Source of the DNA: Hydrogenophilus thermoluteolus
GTDB lineage: Bacteria; Pseudomonadota; Gammaproteobacteria; Burkholderiales; Rhodocyclaceae
Assembly (NCBI RefSeq): GCF_003574215.1
Contig: NZ_AP018558.1
Span: 151,001-215,000 of the forward strand
Length of the DNA stretch: 64,000 nt
Reading direction: 5' to 3'
The notes beneath the pieces are model-generated. The model worked only from the letters and a program-made list of their open reading frames with translations, was not told the origin of the DNA and ran no database searches. The translations under genes were made by a program, and so were the position numbers. Shown piece by piece: positions 1 to 8,588 of the stretch. Every line of letters begins with the position of its first letter. Within the stretch, counting starts at the first letter, position 1.

Positions 1-214
1 GGATACCCAAGAGATCGAAAGGTTTGTCGCTGCCCGATTCCCCATGGCCGGAGAGAGAGAGCGCCCAGGCGTCGAACCCGTGCGCAGCGAACCAGGGCAG
101 GAAATGTTCCCAACACCAGGCGCCCGCGTAGGCGCCATGGACGAAAAGCAGGGGCGGGTGGCTCCGGGGACGGCCGTGTGGGGGTTCGTGGCGTAGTTCC
201 AGGGTTCGGGACAT
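1..214 (-). CDS. Alpha/beta hydrolase, N-terminal part only (cut by window edge)
   Basis: About 71 codons are readable from an ATG at 214 to the left edge, so the C-terminal part lies outside. The visible protein has the strand-loop start of an alpha/beta-hydrolase fold: PPLLFVHGAYAGAWCW (the HG oxyanion-hole region) followed by FDAWALSLSGHGES, the usual second strand and its loop. The nucleophile elbow and the acid/His residues are not in the window, so substrate and even catalytic competence cannot be judged. It lies 15 bp downstream of cca in the same direction and probably ends the slt-NDUFA9-cca transcription unit. Confidence 0.7.
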   Translation of the reverse strand, partial: MSRTLELRHEPPHGRPRSHPPLLFVHGAYAGAWCWEHFLPWFAAHGFDAWALSLSGHGESGSDKPFDLLGI

Positions 215-229
215 CGGCAGACTCGGAGT

Positions 230-1660
230 TTATTGGGGGTGGGTTGGGGAGGCGGGTGAGCGGTTTGCGTGCGGGGTGCCGTCGGGGCGCGTCAGGGCTT
301 TTCCGTTCGCGGCGATTGCCGCGATTCGGGCGGCACGAATCCGCTCGGCGATGCGGCGGGGGTCACCGGCCGCGCTTTGGGCGATCTTCGCGGTGGGAAT
401 GGCGCGCGCCGCAGTAAGCGCCTGTTCCCAAAGGGTGCGAACGGGCGCGTAATCGACGACCAAGGGGGGGCGCGCTGTGGCGTCGCATTCGCACGCGGCA
501 AGGAGCTGCGCAAACCGCGCCGGGCGGCGCAATGCGTCGCACCGTTCCAAAACTTTGAGGCGCGTTGCCGGCCGCAGACGCCTTCCTTGGTGGATGAGAC
601 CGTGTTCGCGCGCTACCAGCACCGCGAGCGCGCGACAGTCGTTGGGGGCTTTCAGGCGTCGGCTCACCGTTTCGGCCAAACAGGCACCGCGGGCTTCGTG
701 TCCGTAGTGGTGGGGTAGGATTTCGGCGGGTGTTGCGCCTTTGCCCAGGTCGTGCAGCAGCACCGCCCAACGCACCGCAAGAGGCAAACCTTGGCGGGCG
801 CTGTTGCCAAGCGCGAGCAGCGTGTGGGTGCCGACATCCCCTTCCGGGTGGTAGCGTTCGGGCTGCGGCACACCAAAAAGCGCGGCGAGTTCGGGGATGA
901 GCGCCTTAAGGGCGCCGGTCTCTTGCAAGAGTGCGATCATGCGTTGCGGCGCGGCTTCCATGAGGCCGCGCGCGAACTCCTGCCAGACCCGTTCGGGGGT
1001 GAGCGCGGCAAGCTCGCCGCTTTGGGCGATCGCCGCGATCAGTTCCCGGGTTTCCGGTGCGACGGTGAACGTGGTGAAGCGGGCCACGAACCGGGCGACG
1101 CGCAGCACCCGCAGCGGGTCTTCAACGAACGCGGGGCTCACGTGACGCAGGATCTGGCGTTCCAGGTCCGCTACACCCCCGTAGGGGTCGATGAGCGTGC
1201 CATCGGGCGCTACCGCGATCGCGTTGATCGTGAGGTCGCGGCGTGCCAAGTCGGCTTCGAGCGTGACGTCGGGCGCGGCGTAGCAGGTAAACCCTTTGTA
1301 GCCACGGCCACTTTTGCGCTCGGTGCGCGCCAGAGCATACTCTTCGCCCGTTTTCGGGTGAAGAAAGACGGGAAAGTCTTTTCCCACCGGTCGGAAACCG
1401 CGGGCAGCGAGGGCTTCCGGGGTGGCGCCGACCACGACCCAATCACGGTCATGGACAGGCAGCCCGAGGAGTGCGTCGCGCACCGCGCCACCGACGAGAT
1501 AGACATCGAGCCCCGCGACCAAGGGGTCGGGGGGTGCGAGCTGCAAGCGGGCGCGCAGCGTTTCACGCGAAGGGGAAGGGGGCGGTAGCGCGGCCGGAGC
1601 AGCATTTGCTTCCGCGTCGTTGCGCACGCTGCCGGACGGTTCGGGAAGCGGTGGCACCAT
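230..1660 (-). CDS. cca: tRNA nucleotidyltransferase (CCA-adding enzyme) with HD domain
   Basis: The protein (476 aa) adds or repairs the 3' CCA of tRNA in the cytoplasm. The class II nucleotidyltransferase head is clear: YLVGGAVRDALLG at about residues 54-66 and the metal-binding DRD at 71-73, then RRDLTINAIAV. A C-terminal HD phosphohydrolase domain is present (HDLGKG near residue 305), as in the multifunctional bacterial Cca. The E. coli enzyme begins almost at the equivalent of residue 53; here about 50 extra Pro/Ala-rich residues precede it, and I see no good in-frame ATG or GTG just before the conserved part, so the ATG at 1660 is kept. That ATG directly follows the TAA of the upstream reductase gene (TAAATG), which points to translational coupling. 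Confidence 0.95.
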   Translation of the reverse strand: MVPPLPEPSGSVRNDAEANAAPAALPPPSPSRETLRARLQLAPPDPLVAGLDVYLVGGAVRDALLGLPVHDRDWVVVGATPEALAARGFRPVGKDFPVFLHPKTGEEYALARTERKSGRGYKGFTCYAAPDVTLEADLARRDLTINAIAVAPDGTLIDPYGGVADLERQILRHVSPAFVEDPLRVLRVARFVARFTTFTVAPETRELIAAIAQSGELAALTPERVWQEFARGLMEAAPQRMIALLQETGALKALIPELAALFGVPQPERYHPEGDVGTHTLLALGNSARQGLPLAVRWAVLLHDLGKGATPAEILPHHYGHEARGACLAETVSRRLKAPNDCRALAVLVAREHGLIHQGRRLRPATRLKVLERCDALRRPARFAQLLAACECDATARPPLVVDYAPVRTLWEQALTAARAIPTAKIAQSAAGDPRRIAERIRAARIAAIAANGKALTRPDGTPHANRSPASPTHPQ

Positions 1661-2638
1661 TTAGCCTGTATGGCGACGCCGCCACTCGGCGTAATGCGCG
1701 CGATAGGTGTCGTGCGCGAGGTATTCGGGCGCAATGGCTTCGAGTGCCGTCGGGGTGAGCCCAAAGGGAAGCGGCGAGCCGTCGACGACGTTGGGCACTT
1801 CGAGCGACCGCAGGTTGTCCGGGGTGAGCGGTGGATTGGGAAGAAGGGCCATGAGGCGCGCTTGCAGGAAGGCGAGGCGATCCGGCAACGCGATCACGGG
1901 ACGCGGATGGCCGGAGAGGCGCGCGGCATAGTCGACGAGCGCTTTGAGGGTATAGACGCGCGGGCCACCCAACGGGTAGCTCTGTCCGATGCTTTCCGGC
2001 GTTTCCAGCGCGGTCAACATTACCGAGGCGACGTCGCCGACATAGACGGGTTGGAGTTTCGCGTCGGCTTTGCCGATGGGGAGTACCGGTGCCCAGCGGG
2101 CGAGACGGGCAAAGAGGTTGAGGAAGGAGTCGCCGGGGCCGAAGACGACGCTCGGGCGCAGGATCGTCCATTGGGTGGGGTTCTCGCTGCCTGCGGCGTC
2201 GAGCACGGTGCGGATCGCAGCTTCGCCTGCGGCTTTGCTGCGCAGATATTCGGATGGCGCAGTGGGCGACGCACCATTGGCGCTGATGTGGATGAAGCGC
2301 GAAACGCCAGCGTCGCGGCACGCGGTGGCGAGCCGTTTGGGCCATTCGACGTGCGCTTGGGCAAAATCGGGGCCAAACGGGGCGCCAGGGCGGGAGTGGA
2401 GGATGCCGACGAGGTTGACGACAAGATCCGCACCACGCACCAATGCGGTGAGCGCTGGCAAGGTACGTTCTTTGAGTTCGACCACTTCGGCGGTGGGAAG
2501 CAGCAAGAGGTTGCGCGCGTTTTGCCAGCGCCGGGTGGGGATGATGAGCCGCCAGCCGCGGGCGGTAAGGCGGTTTGCCAGGTGGCGGCCGATGAAGCCG
2601 GTGCCGCCAAAGAGGACTGCAGTGGGTTTGTGGTTCAT
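1661..2638 (-). CDS. Complex I NDUFA9-family NAD(P)-binding reductase (atypical SDR)
   Basis: This 325-aa protein is an extended or atypical short-chain dehydrogenase. It opens with the Rossmann dinucleotide motif AVLFGGTGFIGRHL (about residues 7-20), followed by VVNLVGIL and FIHISANGA. The family is related to the NDUFA9 accessory subunit of respiratory complex I, but bacterial members are free-standing proteins of unproven substrate. The canonical SDR YxxxK is represented by EYLRSKAAGE. It sits between slt and cca in a leftward unit, 32 bp after slt and immediately next to cca. Family assignment is firm; the reaction is not known. Confidence 0.85.
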   Translation of the reverse strand: MNHKPTAVLFGGTGFIGRHLANRLTARGWRLIIPTRRWQNARNLLLLPTAEVVELKERTLPALTALVRGADLVVNLVGILHSRPGAPFGPDFAQAHVEWPKRLATACRDAGVSRFIHISANGASPTAPSEYLRSKAAGEAAIRTVLDAAGSENPTQWTILRPSVVFGPGDSFLNLFARLARWAPVLPIGKADAKLQPVYVGDVASVMLTALETPESIGQSYPLGGPRVYTLKALVDYAARLSGHPRPVIALPDRLAFLQARLMALLPNPPLTPDNLRSLEVPNVVDGSPLPFGLTPTALEAIAPEYLAHDTYRAHYAEWRRRHTG

Positions 2639-2670
2639 TGTCTTCTCCCAGGATGTGTCGTTTCTTACCC

Positions 2671-4620
2671 TTACTGTAGCCGTTCGCTGAGCGCGGCGAG
2701 CTGCCGTTGCGCGTCGCCGTAGGGGACGAGCAGTCCACTCAGGGTTTTGGGGTTGCCCAAGCGGTGACTATAGACGACGGTATTGGCAAGCACTTTACGA
2801 ATGTAGTCGCGCGTTTCCGCCAAGGGCAAGAGTTCGATGTAGCGTAACGCATCCAGGAGTGCGGCGTCCGAGGTCAAGTCGAGGCGCTGCCGCAAGCGGC
2901 CGATTCGACCTGGCCCCGCGTTGTAGGCGCCGGTGGCGAGCACGGGGTGGCCGTCGAGTTGTTCGGTCACGATGCGCAGGTAAGTGATCCCGAAACGGAG
3001 GTTGGTTTCCGGTTCCAGGAGTTGTTGCGGGTGAAAGCGGCGTTCGTTGCGTTGTTGCGCGACCCAGCGTCCGGTACTGGGCATCACTTGCATCAGCCCC
3101 AGCGCGCCGCTCGTCGAACGGGCGTCGGCGCGGAAACGGCTCTCTTGCCGCATCACGCCGTAGGCCCACGCAGGGTCAACCCCTTCCTGGTGGGCGGTGG
3201 CGAGCACCTGGGTGCGCCATGGGGTGGGGTAACGCAGCGCCCAGGCGTTGCGCTCCTGACTGCGTTCAAGCAGCCGGATCGCCAAATCGAAACGGCCGTC
3301 TTCCGCAAGAAGCGACGCGGCGACGCGCCTTTGCCACGCGGCACTTGCGGATTGCCAGCGTTGCGCGAGCAGGTCGACTTCTCGCTGCGCTTCGACCTCC
3401 CAGCTACGGGCCGCAAGCGCGCGAATCGCGGCAAGGTGGGGGTCGCGCGCAATCTGCGCACGTTGCTGAGCAGAAATGGGTGGGCCGTCGGTGATCGCAA
3501 GCGGTTGCCCGATCAGTTCGCCAGCGAGCAATCCCCAAAAATCGTCGTCTTGCGCCAACTCCCGAAACAGGGTTCTGGCTTCGTCTTTTTTACCCAGCGC
3601 TTTGAGCGTCCAGGCGCGCCAGAAACGCCATTGCCGTGCGTCCCTTTCGCTGGGCGGGAGCTGTTCGAGCAGGTGCCAGGTGGTGAGCCAATCTTCGGCT
3701 TGCAACGCGAGGCGGATCTGCCATTCGAGCGGTTCCACCCAGATCGGGCTGGCGGTGAGCTGCTTGGACCAGGTGCGGGCTTGGGGGGTGCCTAGGCTGG
3801 CGGCGACCACGAACGCAGCGCGGCGAACGGTTGCCGCAAGGGGTGGTGGCAGTTGGGCTGCTTGCTGCCACACGGTGATCGGGTCGTCGCGCGTTTGCGC
3901 GATCAGACGCGCGGCTGCGCGCACCGCAGGCGTGTCCGCAGCCGGAGGAAAGAGTGCGCGCCACGGCGCGGCAGCGTTTTCGCCTTTCAGGAAAAGGGTG
4001 ACGAGGTAACGTTCGATCAGCGTGGCGTCGTTGACGAGACCGTTGGCCACGGCGTCGCGAAACGCAGCGCGGCACTCGTCGTTGGGTGATACCGTTTCGG
4101 CAAGGCGAGTAAGCACCGCTTCGCGCAGCGTGGCGGTTGCGGTGGGTTCGGTGTGTAGCCGTGCTTGAAGGAGCCAGCAGTGGGTGGTGGGGTCGTGCCG
4201 TTCCAGCGCTTCGAGATGGCGGCGGGCTTCGGTCCAGGCTTCCTGCGCGATGGCGTTTTGCGCGAGCGCCCGCCGGACACGCACCGCTGCGTCGGTGCCG
4301 GCGTGATCGGTCAGGAAGCGCGTGACGGTTTGGGGGTCGAGCGTTGCGTCGTCGCGTAGAATCTGCAGTGTCAGACGCCAGCTGGTGACCGTCGCGGCAA
4401 GGGGGCTTGTGCGGGTTTTGGGTTCGAGTGCCAACAGGGTGGCGAGGTCGCCTCGGGCGAACGCGGCGCGGGCTTGTGCCACTGCGTCGGTGGGTGGGGT
4501 GGGCCGGTCATGAGGACGCGCAGCCGCAGCAAGCATCGTGGGGGTGCCGATCAGCCAAACGATCAGCACGACCAGAGCAAACGAAGCGACGGAGCGGAAC
4601 GCGTGGCGTGTGGCACTCAT
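2671..4620 (-). CDS. slt: Soluble lytic murein transglycosylase (GH23, Slt family)
   Basis: The ATG at 4620 gives 649 aa and starts a clear export signal (SFALVVLIVWLIGTPTMLAAAA); the open frame continues upstream to 5097, but that part runs antisense through the folate gene and looks non-coding. The middle of the protein is a long alpha-helical superhelix typical of Slt70. The C-terminal GH23 domain carries the catalytic glutamate in VMRQESRF (near residue 490), ALGLMQVMPST and ATGAYNAGPGRI. It cleaves peptidoglycan glycan strands to 1,6-anhydromuropeptides in the periplasm. It is divergent from the cyclo-ligase gene with only 23 bp between start codons, so its promoter must lie inside that gene. 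Confidence 0.93.
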   Translation of the reverse strand: MSATRHAFRSVASFALVVLIVWLIGTPTMLAAAARPHDRPTPPTDAVAQARAAFARGDLATLLALEPKTRTSPLAATVTSWRLTLQILRDDATLDPQTVTRFLTDHAGTDAAVRVRRALAQNAIAQEAWTEARRHLEALERHDPTTHCWLLQARLHTEPTATATLREAVLTRLAETVSPNDECRAAFRDAVANGLVNDATLIERYLVTLFLKGENAAAPWRALFPPAADTPAVRAAARLIAQTRDDPITVWQQAAQLPPPLAATVRRAAFVVAASLGTPQARTWSKQLTASPIWVEPLEWQIRLALQAEDWLTTWHLLEQLPPSERDARQWRFWRAWTLKALGKKDEARTLFRELAQDDDFWGLLAGELIGQPLAITDGPPISAQQRAQIARDPHLAAIRALAARSWEVEAQREVDLLAQRWQSASAAWQRRVAASLLAEDGRFDLAIRLLERSQERNAWALRYPTPWRTQVLATAHQEGVDPAWAYGVMRQESRFRADARSTSGALGLMQVMPSTGRWVAQQRNERRFHPQQLLEPETNLRFGITYLRIVTEQLDGHPVLATGAYNAGPGRIGRLRQRLDLTSDAALLDALRYIELLPLAETRDYIRKVLANTVVYSHRLGNPKTLSGLLVPYGDAQRQLAALSERLQ

Positions 4621-4643
4621 TAGGGCAACGAGGTGCAGGGACC

Positions 4644-5261
4644 GTGAACGACGAAACACGAACGATTGTACCCGATGGCGCGGATCGCGCGACGATTCGC
4701 CGCCATTTCCTGCGGCTACGGCGCGAATTGTCCCGTGAGGATTGGCAGGCGAAGAACGCGGCGTTGTGTGCCCATTTGGCGCAGTGGTGGACCCAGTGGG
4801 GCGCGCGGCGCACGCCGCGCTGGGTCGGGCTCTACTGGCCGATGAAGGGGGAGCCCGACGTGCGGCCAGTTTTCGCCGCGTGGCGTTGGCGCGCGCTTCC
4901 CGCCGCAGTCGCTCCTCATGCTCCTCTCGTTTTCCGTCCGTGGCAGGATGGGGCACCGATGATCGACGATTGCTACGGCATTCCAACGCCGGAGTGTGCC
5001 GAGACGGTTTGCCCTGAGGTACTGATCGTGCCGCTCGTTGCGTTCGATCGTCGAGGTTACCGGTTGGGTTATGGCGGTGGGTTTTACGATCGGACATTAG
5101 CGGCGTGGCGTGCCGAGGGGTGGCAGGGCATTGCGGTGGGGGTGGGGTTTGCGTTTGCGGCCCTTCCCGACCTGCATCCCGAAGCGCACGACGTGGCGAT
5201 GGATGTGGTGGTGAGCGACGCCGGGGTGGTGTTGGACCGCAGCGAAGGGGTTCGACGCTAG
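4644..5261 (+). CDS. ygfA: 5-formyltetrahydrofolate cyclo-ligase
   Basis: The enzyme converts 5-formyl-THF to 5,10-methenyl-THF with ATP. The signature of the family, GYGGGFYDRTLAAW, lies near residues 143-156, and an N-terminal basic helix (RRHFLRLRRELS) matches known members. I chose the GTG at 4644: it gives 205 aa, the usual length, and has a purine-rich site (GAGGTGCAGGG) just upstream. The open frame extends back to 4407, but that part is antisense to slt. The 23-bp space to slt leaves no room for two separate promoters. The stop is 40 bp from the convergent ilvA stop. Confidence 0.92.
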   Translation: MNDETRTIVPDGADRATIRRHFLRLRRELSREDWQAKNAALCAHLAQWWTQWGARRTPRWVGLYWPMKGEPDVRPVFAAWRWRALPAAVAPHAPLVFRPWQDGAPMIDDCYGIPTPECAETVCPEVLIVPLVAFDRRGYRLGYGGGFYDRTLAAWRAEGWQGIAVGVGFAFAALPDLHPEAHDVAMDVVVSDAGVVLDRSEGVRR

Positions 5262-5301
5262 CGGCCTACCCTTTAGTGCGCGGGTGGCTCCGTGTGTCAC
5301 G

Positions 5302-6843
5302 CTAGCCCGCCGCCAAAAAGAGCGCGTACGCTGGATTGTGGGTCTCTTCTACCCATTCGTACCCCAGGCGGTCGAGGAACGCGCGGAATTCCACCTCTTC
5401 TTCGGGTGGGACCTGCATCCCGGCGAGCACACGGCCGTAGTCGGAGCCATGGTTGCGGTAGTGGAAGAGGCTGATGTTCCAGTCGGCGCGAAGCTCCGAG
5501 AGGAATTTCATCAGCGCGCCGGGACGCTCCGGGAAGACGAAGCGGTAGAGGCGCTCGTTGCGGATGTGGGGAGCGCGGCCGCCCACCATATAGCGGACGT
5601 GGGTCTTCGCCAGTTCGTTGTCGGTGAGGTCGAGCGCGCGCAATCCAGCGGCTTCGAGCTGCTGGATCAGGCTGGCCACTTCGTCGCGGTTGTGGATGGT
5701 GACGCCGACGAAGATGTGCGCTTCGTTCGGGTCGGCGAAGCGGTAGTTGAATTCGGTGATGTTGCGGTGGCCCAGGAGTTGGATGAACGCTTTGAACGAG
5801 CCCGGCCGTTCCGGGATGGTCACCGCCAACACCGCTTCGCGCTGCTCACCCAGTTCGGCGCGTTCGGCAACGAAGCGCAGGCGATCGAAGTTCATGTTCG
5901 CGCCCGAAGCGACCGCAACCAGGGTTTGACCGGTGACCTGGTGGGTGCGTGCCCAGGTTTTGAGCCCCGCCACCGCGAGTGCGCCAGCCGGTTCGAGGAT
6001 CGCGCGCGTCTCTTCGAACACGTCTTTGATCGCGGCGCAAATTTCGTCGTTGGAGACGACCACCATCTCATCGACATACTGGCGGCAGAGGCGGAAAGTC
6101 TCTTCGCCCACCTGTTTGACCGCGGCGCCGTCGGCAAAGAGGCCGACTTGCTCCATCGCGATCCGTTCGCCCGCAGCAAGGGAGCGGGTCATCGCGTCGG
6201 CGTCTTCCGCTTCGACGCCGATCACGCGAATATCGGGGCGCAGCGCTTTGAGGTAGGCGGCAACGCCAGCGATCAGGCCGCCGCCGCCCACGCCACAGAA
6301 GACGGCGTGTAACGGCTCCGGGTGCTGCCGCAAGAGCTCCATGCCGATGGTCCCTTGGCCAGCGATGACGTCAGGGTCGTCGAACGGATGCACGAACGTG
6401 AGTTGTTCTTCTTTGGCAAGCCGCAGCGCGTAGGCGTAGGCGTCGGAGTACGATTCGCCTGCGAGCACCGCTTCTCCACCCCGCGCGCGGACCGCTTCGA
6501 CTTTGATGAGCGGGGTGGTGGTGGGCATTACGATCACCGCGCGCACCGGTTTGCCGCGCCGTTCGCCGATGGTTTTGGCGGCAAGCGCGACACCTTGCGC
6601 GTGGTTGCCGGCGCTGGCGCAGATCACGCCACGGTCGAGCTGTTCTGCGGAGAGATTAACGATCTTGTTGTATGCGCCGCGCAGTTTGAAGCTGAAGACC
6701 GGTTGCAGGTCTTCGCGCTTGATCCACACCTGGTTGCCGGTGCGGCGGCTCAGCGTCGGCGCAAACTGCAGCGGGGTTTCGCGCGCGACTTCATAGACGC
6801 GCGCGGTGAGGATCCGTTTCAGGTAGTGGGTGGCGTCAAACAT
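5302..6843 (-). CDS. ilvA: Threonine ammonia-lyase, biosynthetic (two ACT-like domains)
   Basis: This 513-aa PLP enzyme deaminates threonine to 2-oxobutanoate, the first step of isoleucine synthesis. The PLP lysine is in FSFKLRGAYN (about residue 53), and the phosphate-cup glycines are in CGVGGGGLIAG. The C-terminal third has two tandem ACT-like regulatory modules (EREAVLAVTIPERPGSF and ERLYRFVFPERPGAL type repeats), as in isoleucine-inhibited biosynthetic enzymes. Its start overlaps the end of hprK by 25 bp, so it is translated from the tail of the rpoN-hprK block. That placement is unusual for ilvA. Confidence 0.96.
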   Translation of the reverse strand: MFDATHYLKRILTARVYEVARETPLQFAPTLSRRTGNQVWIKREDLQPVFSFKLRGAYNKIVNLSAEQLDRGVICASAGNHAQGVALAAKTIGERRGKPVRAVIVMPTTTPLIKVEAVRARGGEAVLAGESYSDAYAYALRLAKEEQLTFVHPFDDPDVIAGQGTIGMELLRQHPEPLHAVFCGVGGGGLIAGVAAYLKALRPDIRVIGVEAEDADAMTRSLAAGERIAMEQVGLFADGAAVKQVGEETFRLCRQYVDEMVVVSNDEICAAIKDVFEETRAILEPAGALAVAGLKTWARTHQVTGQTLVAVASGANMNFDRLRFVAERAELGEQREAVLAVTIPERPGSFKAFIQLLGHRNITEFNYRFADPNEAHIFVGVTIHNRDEVASLIQQLEAAGLRALDLTDNELAKTHVRYMVGGRAPHIRNERLYRFVFPERPGALMKFLSELRADWNISLFHYRNHGSDYGRVLAGMQVPPEEEVEFRAFLDRLGYEWVEETHNPAYALFLAAG

Positions 6844-7784
6844 CGTCGTGCCTCTTGTTCGAGCAGTTTTTCGTGGCGAGCAAGGAACTCTTGGGTCGAA
6901 TCGATCCCGCGCAGTTTGAGGACGAAGTTGCGCACCGCAGCTTCGAGAAGTACGGCCATGTTGCGCCCCGGCGCAACGGGCAAAGTGACGCGCGGAACCG
7001 CAACGCCGAGGATCTCTTGGTTCTCTTCTTCCATTTGCAGCCGCGGCAACGGGGTGGTTTCCGGGCTGAGGCGCTTGAGGTGGGTGATGAGGCGCAGGCG
7101 CATCTTGCGCCGTACCGCGGTTTCGCCGAAGATGGTGCGGATGTCGAGGAGTCCCAGTCCCCGGACTTCGAGGTAGTTTTGCAGCAGTTCCGGGCAGCGC
7201 CCTTCGAGTTCGTAGGGGGAGATGCGGGCCACTTCCACCGCGTCGTCGGCAACCAGCCCGTGGCCGCGCGTGACCAGTTCCAGTGCCAGTTCCGATTTGC
7301 CCGTGCCCGCTTCACCGGTGATCAGTACCCCAACGCCCAGCACGTCCATCAGCACGCCGTGCAGAATCGTCCGTTCGGCGAGCATGCGCGCGATCTTCAA
7401 GCGGAAGCGGTCGATCACTTCGGCGGCAGGGCGTGGCGAGGTAAGGAGCGCAATGTCGTAACGGCAGCACAGCTCTTCGAGCACGTGGGGAACGGTGCTG
7501 CCGTCGGCGACGATGATCGCGGGCGGGCGCGCCGCGGTGATTTCGGAGAGGACGTAGCGGATTTTTTCGTTGGGTTGCTTCGCGGACCACGCGAGTTCGG
7601 CCGAGCCGACCACTTGCAGGCGTTCGGGGTGGATCAGGTTCAGGTGGCCGACGAGGTCGGCCGGCCAGATGTGGGTGTCGGTGACCCGCACCGTGCGCGT
7701 GAGGTCCCCACAGCGGTGCACGAGCGCAAGCGGCTCTGCTAACGCCGCAACGAGCGCCGCGACGGTGGTTTCGCGCACGGCCAT
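6819..7784 (-). CDS. hprK: HPr kinase/phosphorylase
   Basis: The protein (321 aa) phosphorylates and dephosphorylates the serine site of HPr. It has the N-terminal regulatory domain and a C-terminal kinase core with the P-loop GEAGTGKS at residues 157-164, the HGV histidine at about 142, and LVADDAVEV after it. The family signature EILGVAVPRVTLPVAPGRN is intact near the end. Many betaproteobacteria carry this kinase next to ptsN although they lack a complete sugar PTS, where it is thought to act in PTS-linked regulation. It follows ptsN by 11 bp and overlaps ilvA. Confidence 0.95.
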   Translation of the reverse strand: MAVRETTVAALVAALAEPLALVHRCGDLTRTVRVTDTHIWPADLVGHLNLIHPERLQVVGSAELAWSAKQPNEKIRYVLSEITAARPPAIIVADGSTVPHVLEELCCRYDIALLTSPRPAAEVIDRFRLKIARMLAERTILHGVLMDVLGVGVLITGEAGTGKSELALELVTRGHGLVADDAVEVARISPYELEGRCPELLQNYLEVRGLGLLDIRTIFGETAVRRKMRLRLITHLKRLSPETTPLPRLQMEEENQEILGVAVPRVTLPVAPGRNMAVLLEAAVRNFVLKLRGIDSTQEFLARHEKLLEQEARRCLTPPTT

Positions 7785-7795
7785 CGCGGCGCTCC

Positions 7796-8251
7796 TTACG
7801 CGCGAAACGCGGCGCGCAACGCTTCTGGGGTTTCGGCCGAAAGGATCGCTTCGCGCACCTCTGGACGACTGAGCCGCTCGGCGAGCTCCGAGAGGATTTC
7901 CAGGTGCGTTTCTGTGGCTTGTTCCGGCACGAGGAGCGCGACGACGATCGTGACCGGCTGGTTGTCGACGGCGTCGAAGTCTACCGGTTGCGCCAAACGC
8001 AGGATCGCGATGCGCGGTTCGGTTAGCCCCGGAACCCGGGCGTGGGGGATCGCGATGCCTTCTCCGAGCCCGGTCGAGCCGAGCCGTTCGCGTTCGATCA
8101 GCGCGGCAAAGAGCTTACCTGCGTCACACCCTTGTTCCGCGAACGCTTCGGCAACCTTTTCCAACACCCGCTTTTTGCTCGATGCGTCGACATCGAGCCG
8201 TACCTGTGCGGTAGCGATGAGCGATGCAAGCAGATCCATTGTCGTCGTCAT
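7796..8251 (-). CDS. ptsN: Nitrogen-regulatory PTS IIA protein (EIIA-Ntr)
   Basis: This 151-aa cytosolic EIIA protein has the fructose/mannitol-type fold with the phosphorylatable histidine in GIAIPHARV (about residue 72). In PTS-Ntr systems it receives phosphate from NPr/HPr and regulates potassium uptake and nitrogen or stress responses rather than transporting sugar. It overlaps hpf by 4 bp, in the classic rpoN-hpf-ptsN order. No HPr or EI gene is visible in the window. Confidence 0.95.
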   Translation of the reverse strand: MTTTMDLLASLIATAQVRLDVDASSKKRVLEKVAEAFAEQGCDAGKLFAALIERERLGSTGLGEGIAIPHARVPGLTEPRIAILRLAQPVDFDAVDNQPVTIVVALLVPEQATETHLEILSELAERLSRPEVREAILSAETPEALRAAFRA

Positions 8252-8565
8252 TCGGCATCAGGCGCCGCCGGGCCGTTGTGGTGGTTGGTAACGATCTCTT
8301 TGTGCTTGCGTACTTGCCGGTCGAGTTTGTCGATCATCGCATCGATCGCGGCGTAGAGGTCGGCGCCGACCGCGTGCGCGTGGATGTCCTTGCCTTTGAC
8401 GTGTAGCGTGCACTCCGCTTTTTGTTCGTTCTTTTCGACCGACAGGATGACATGGCAGCTGGTGACGTGGTCGAAGTGGCGGATGACATGCTCGAGCTTT
8501 TCGCGGGCGTATTGTTCGAGCGCTTCGGTGACTTCGACGTGACGACCCGTGATGTTGAGGTTCAT
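8248..8565 (-). CDS. hpf: Ribosome hibernation promoting factor (short form)
   Basis: At 105 aa this is a short-form HPF/YfiA protein. It begins MNLNITGRHVEVTEALEQYA, the standard start of the family, and lacks the C-terminal dimerisation domain of long HPF. It binds the 30S subunit and favours 100S dimers in stationary phase, usually together with RMF. The stop overlaps ptsN by 4 bp and the start is 23 bp after rpoN, so it belongs to the same transcript. Confidence 0.96.
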   Translation of the reverse strand: MNLNITGRHVEVTEALEQYAREKLEHVIRHFDHVTSCHVILSVEKNEQKAECTLHVKGKDIHAHAVGADLYAAIDAMIDKLDRQVRKHKEIVTNHHNGPAAPDAE

Positions 8566-8588
8566 GGAACGGTTCTCCTGAAGTGGTA

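Noticed and set aside
2671..5097. Extension of the lytic transglycosylase frame to 808 codons.
   Set aside because: The first 159 codons are antisense to the folate cyclo-ligase; the signal peptide begins at the ATG at 4620.
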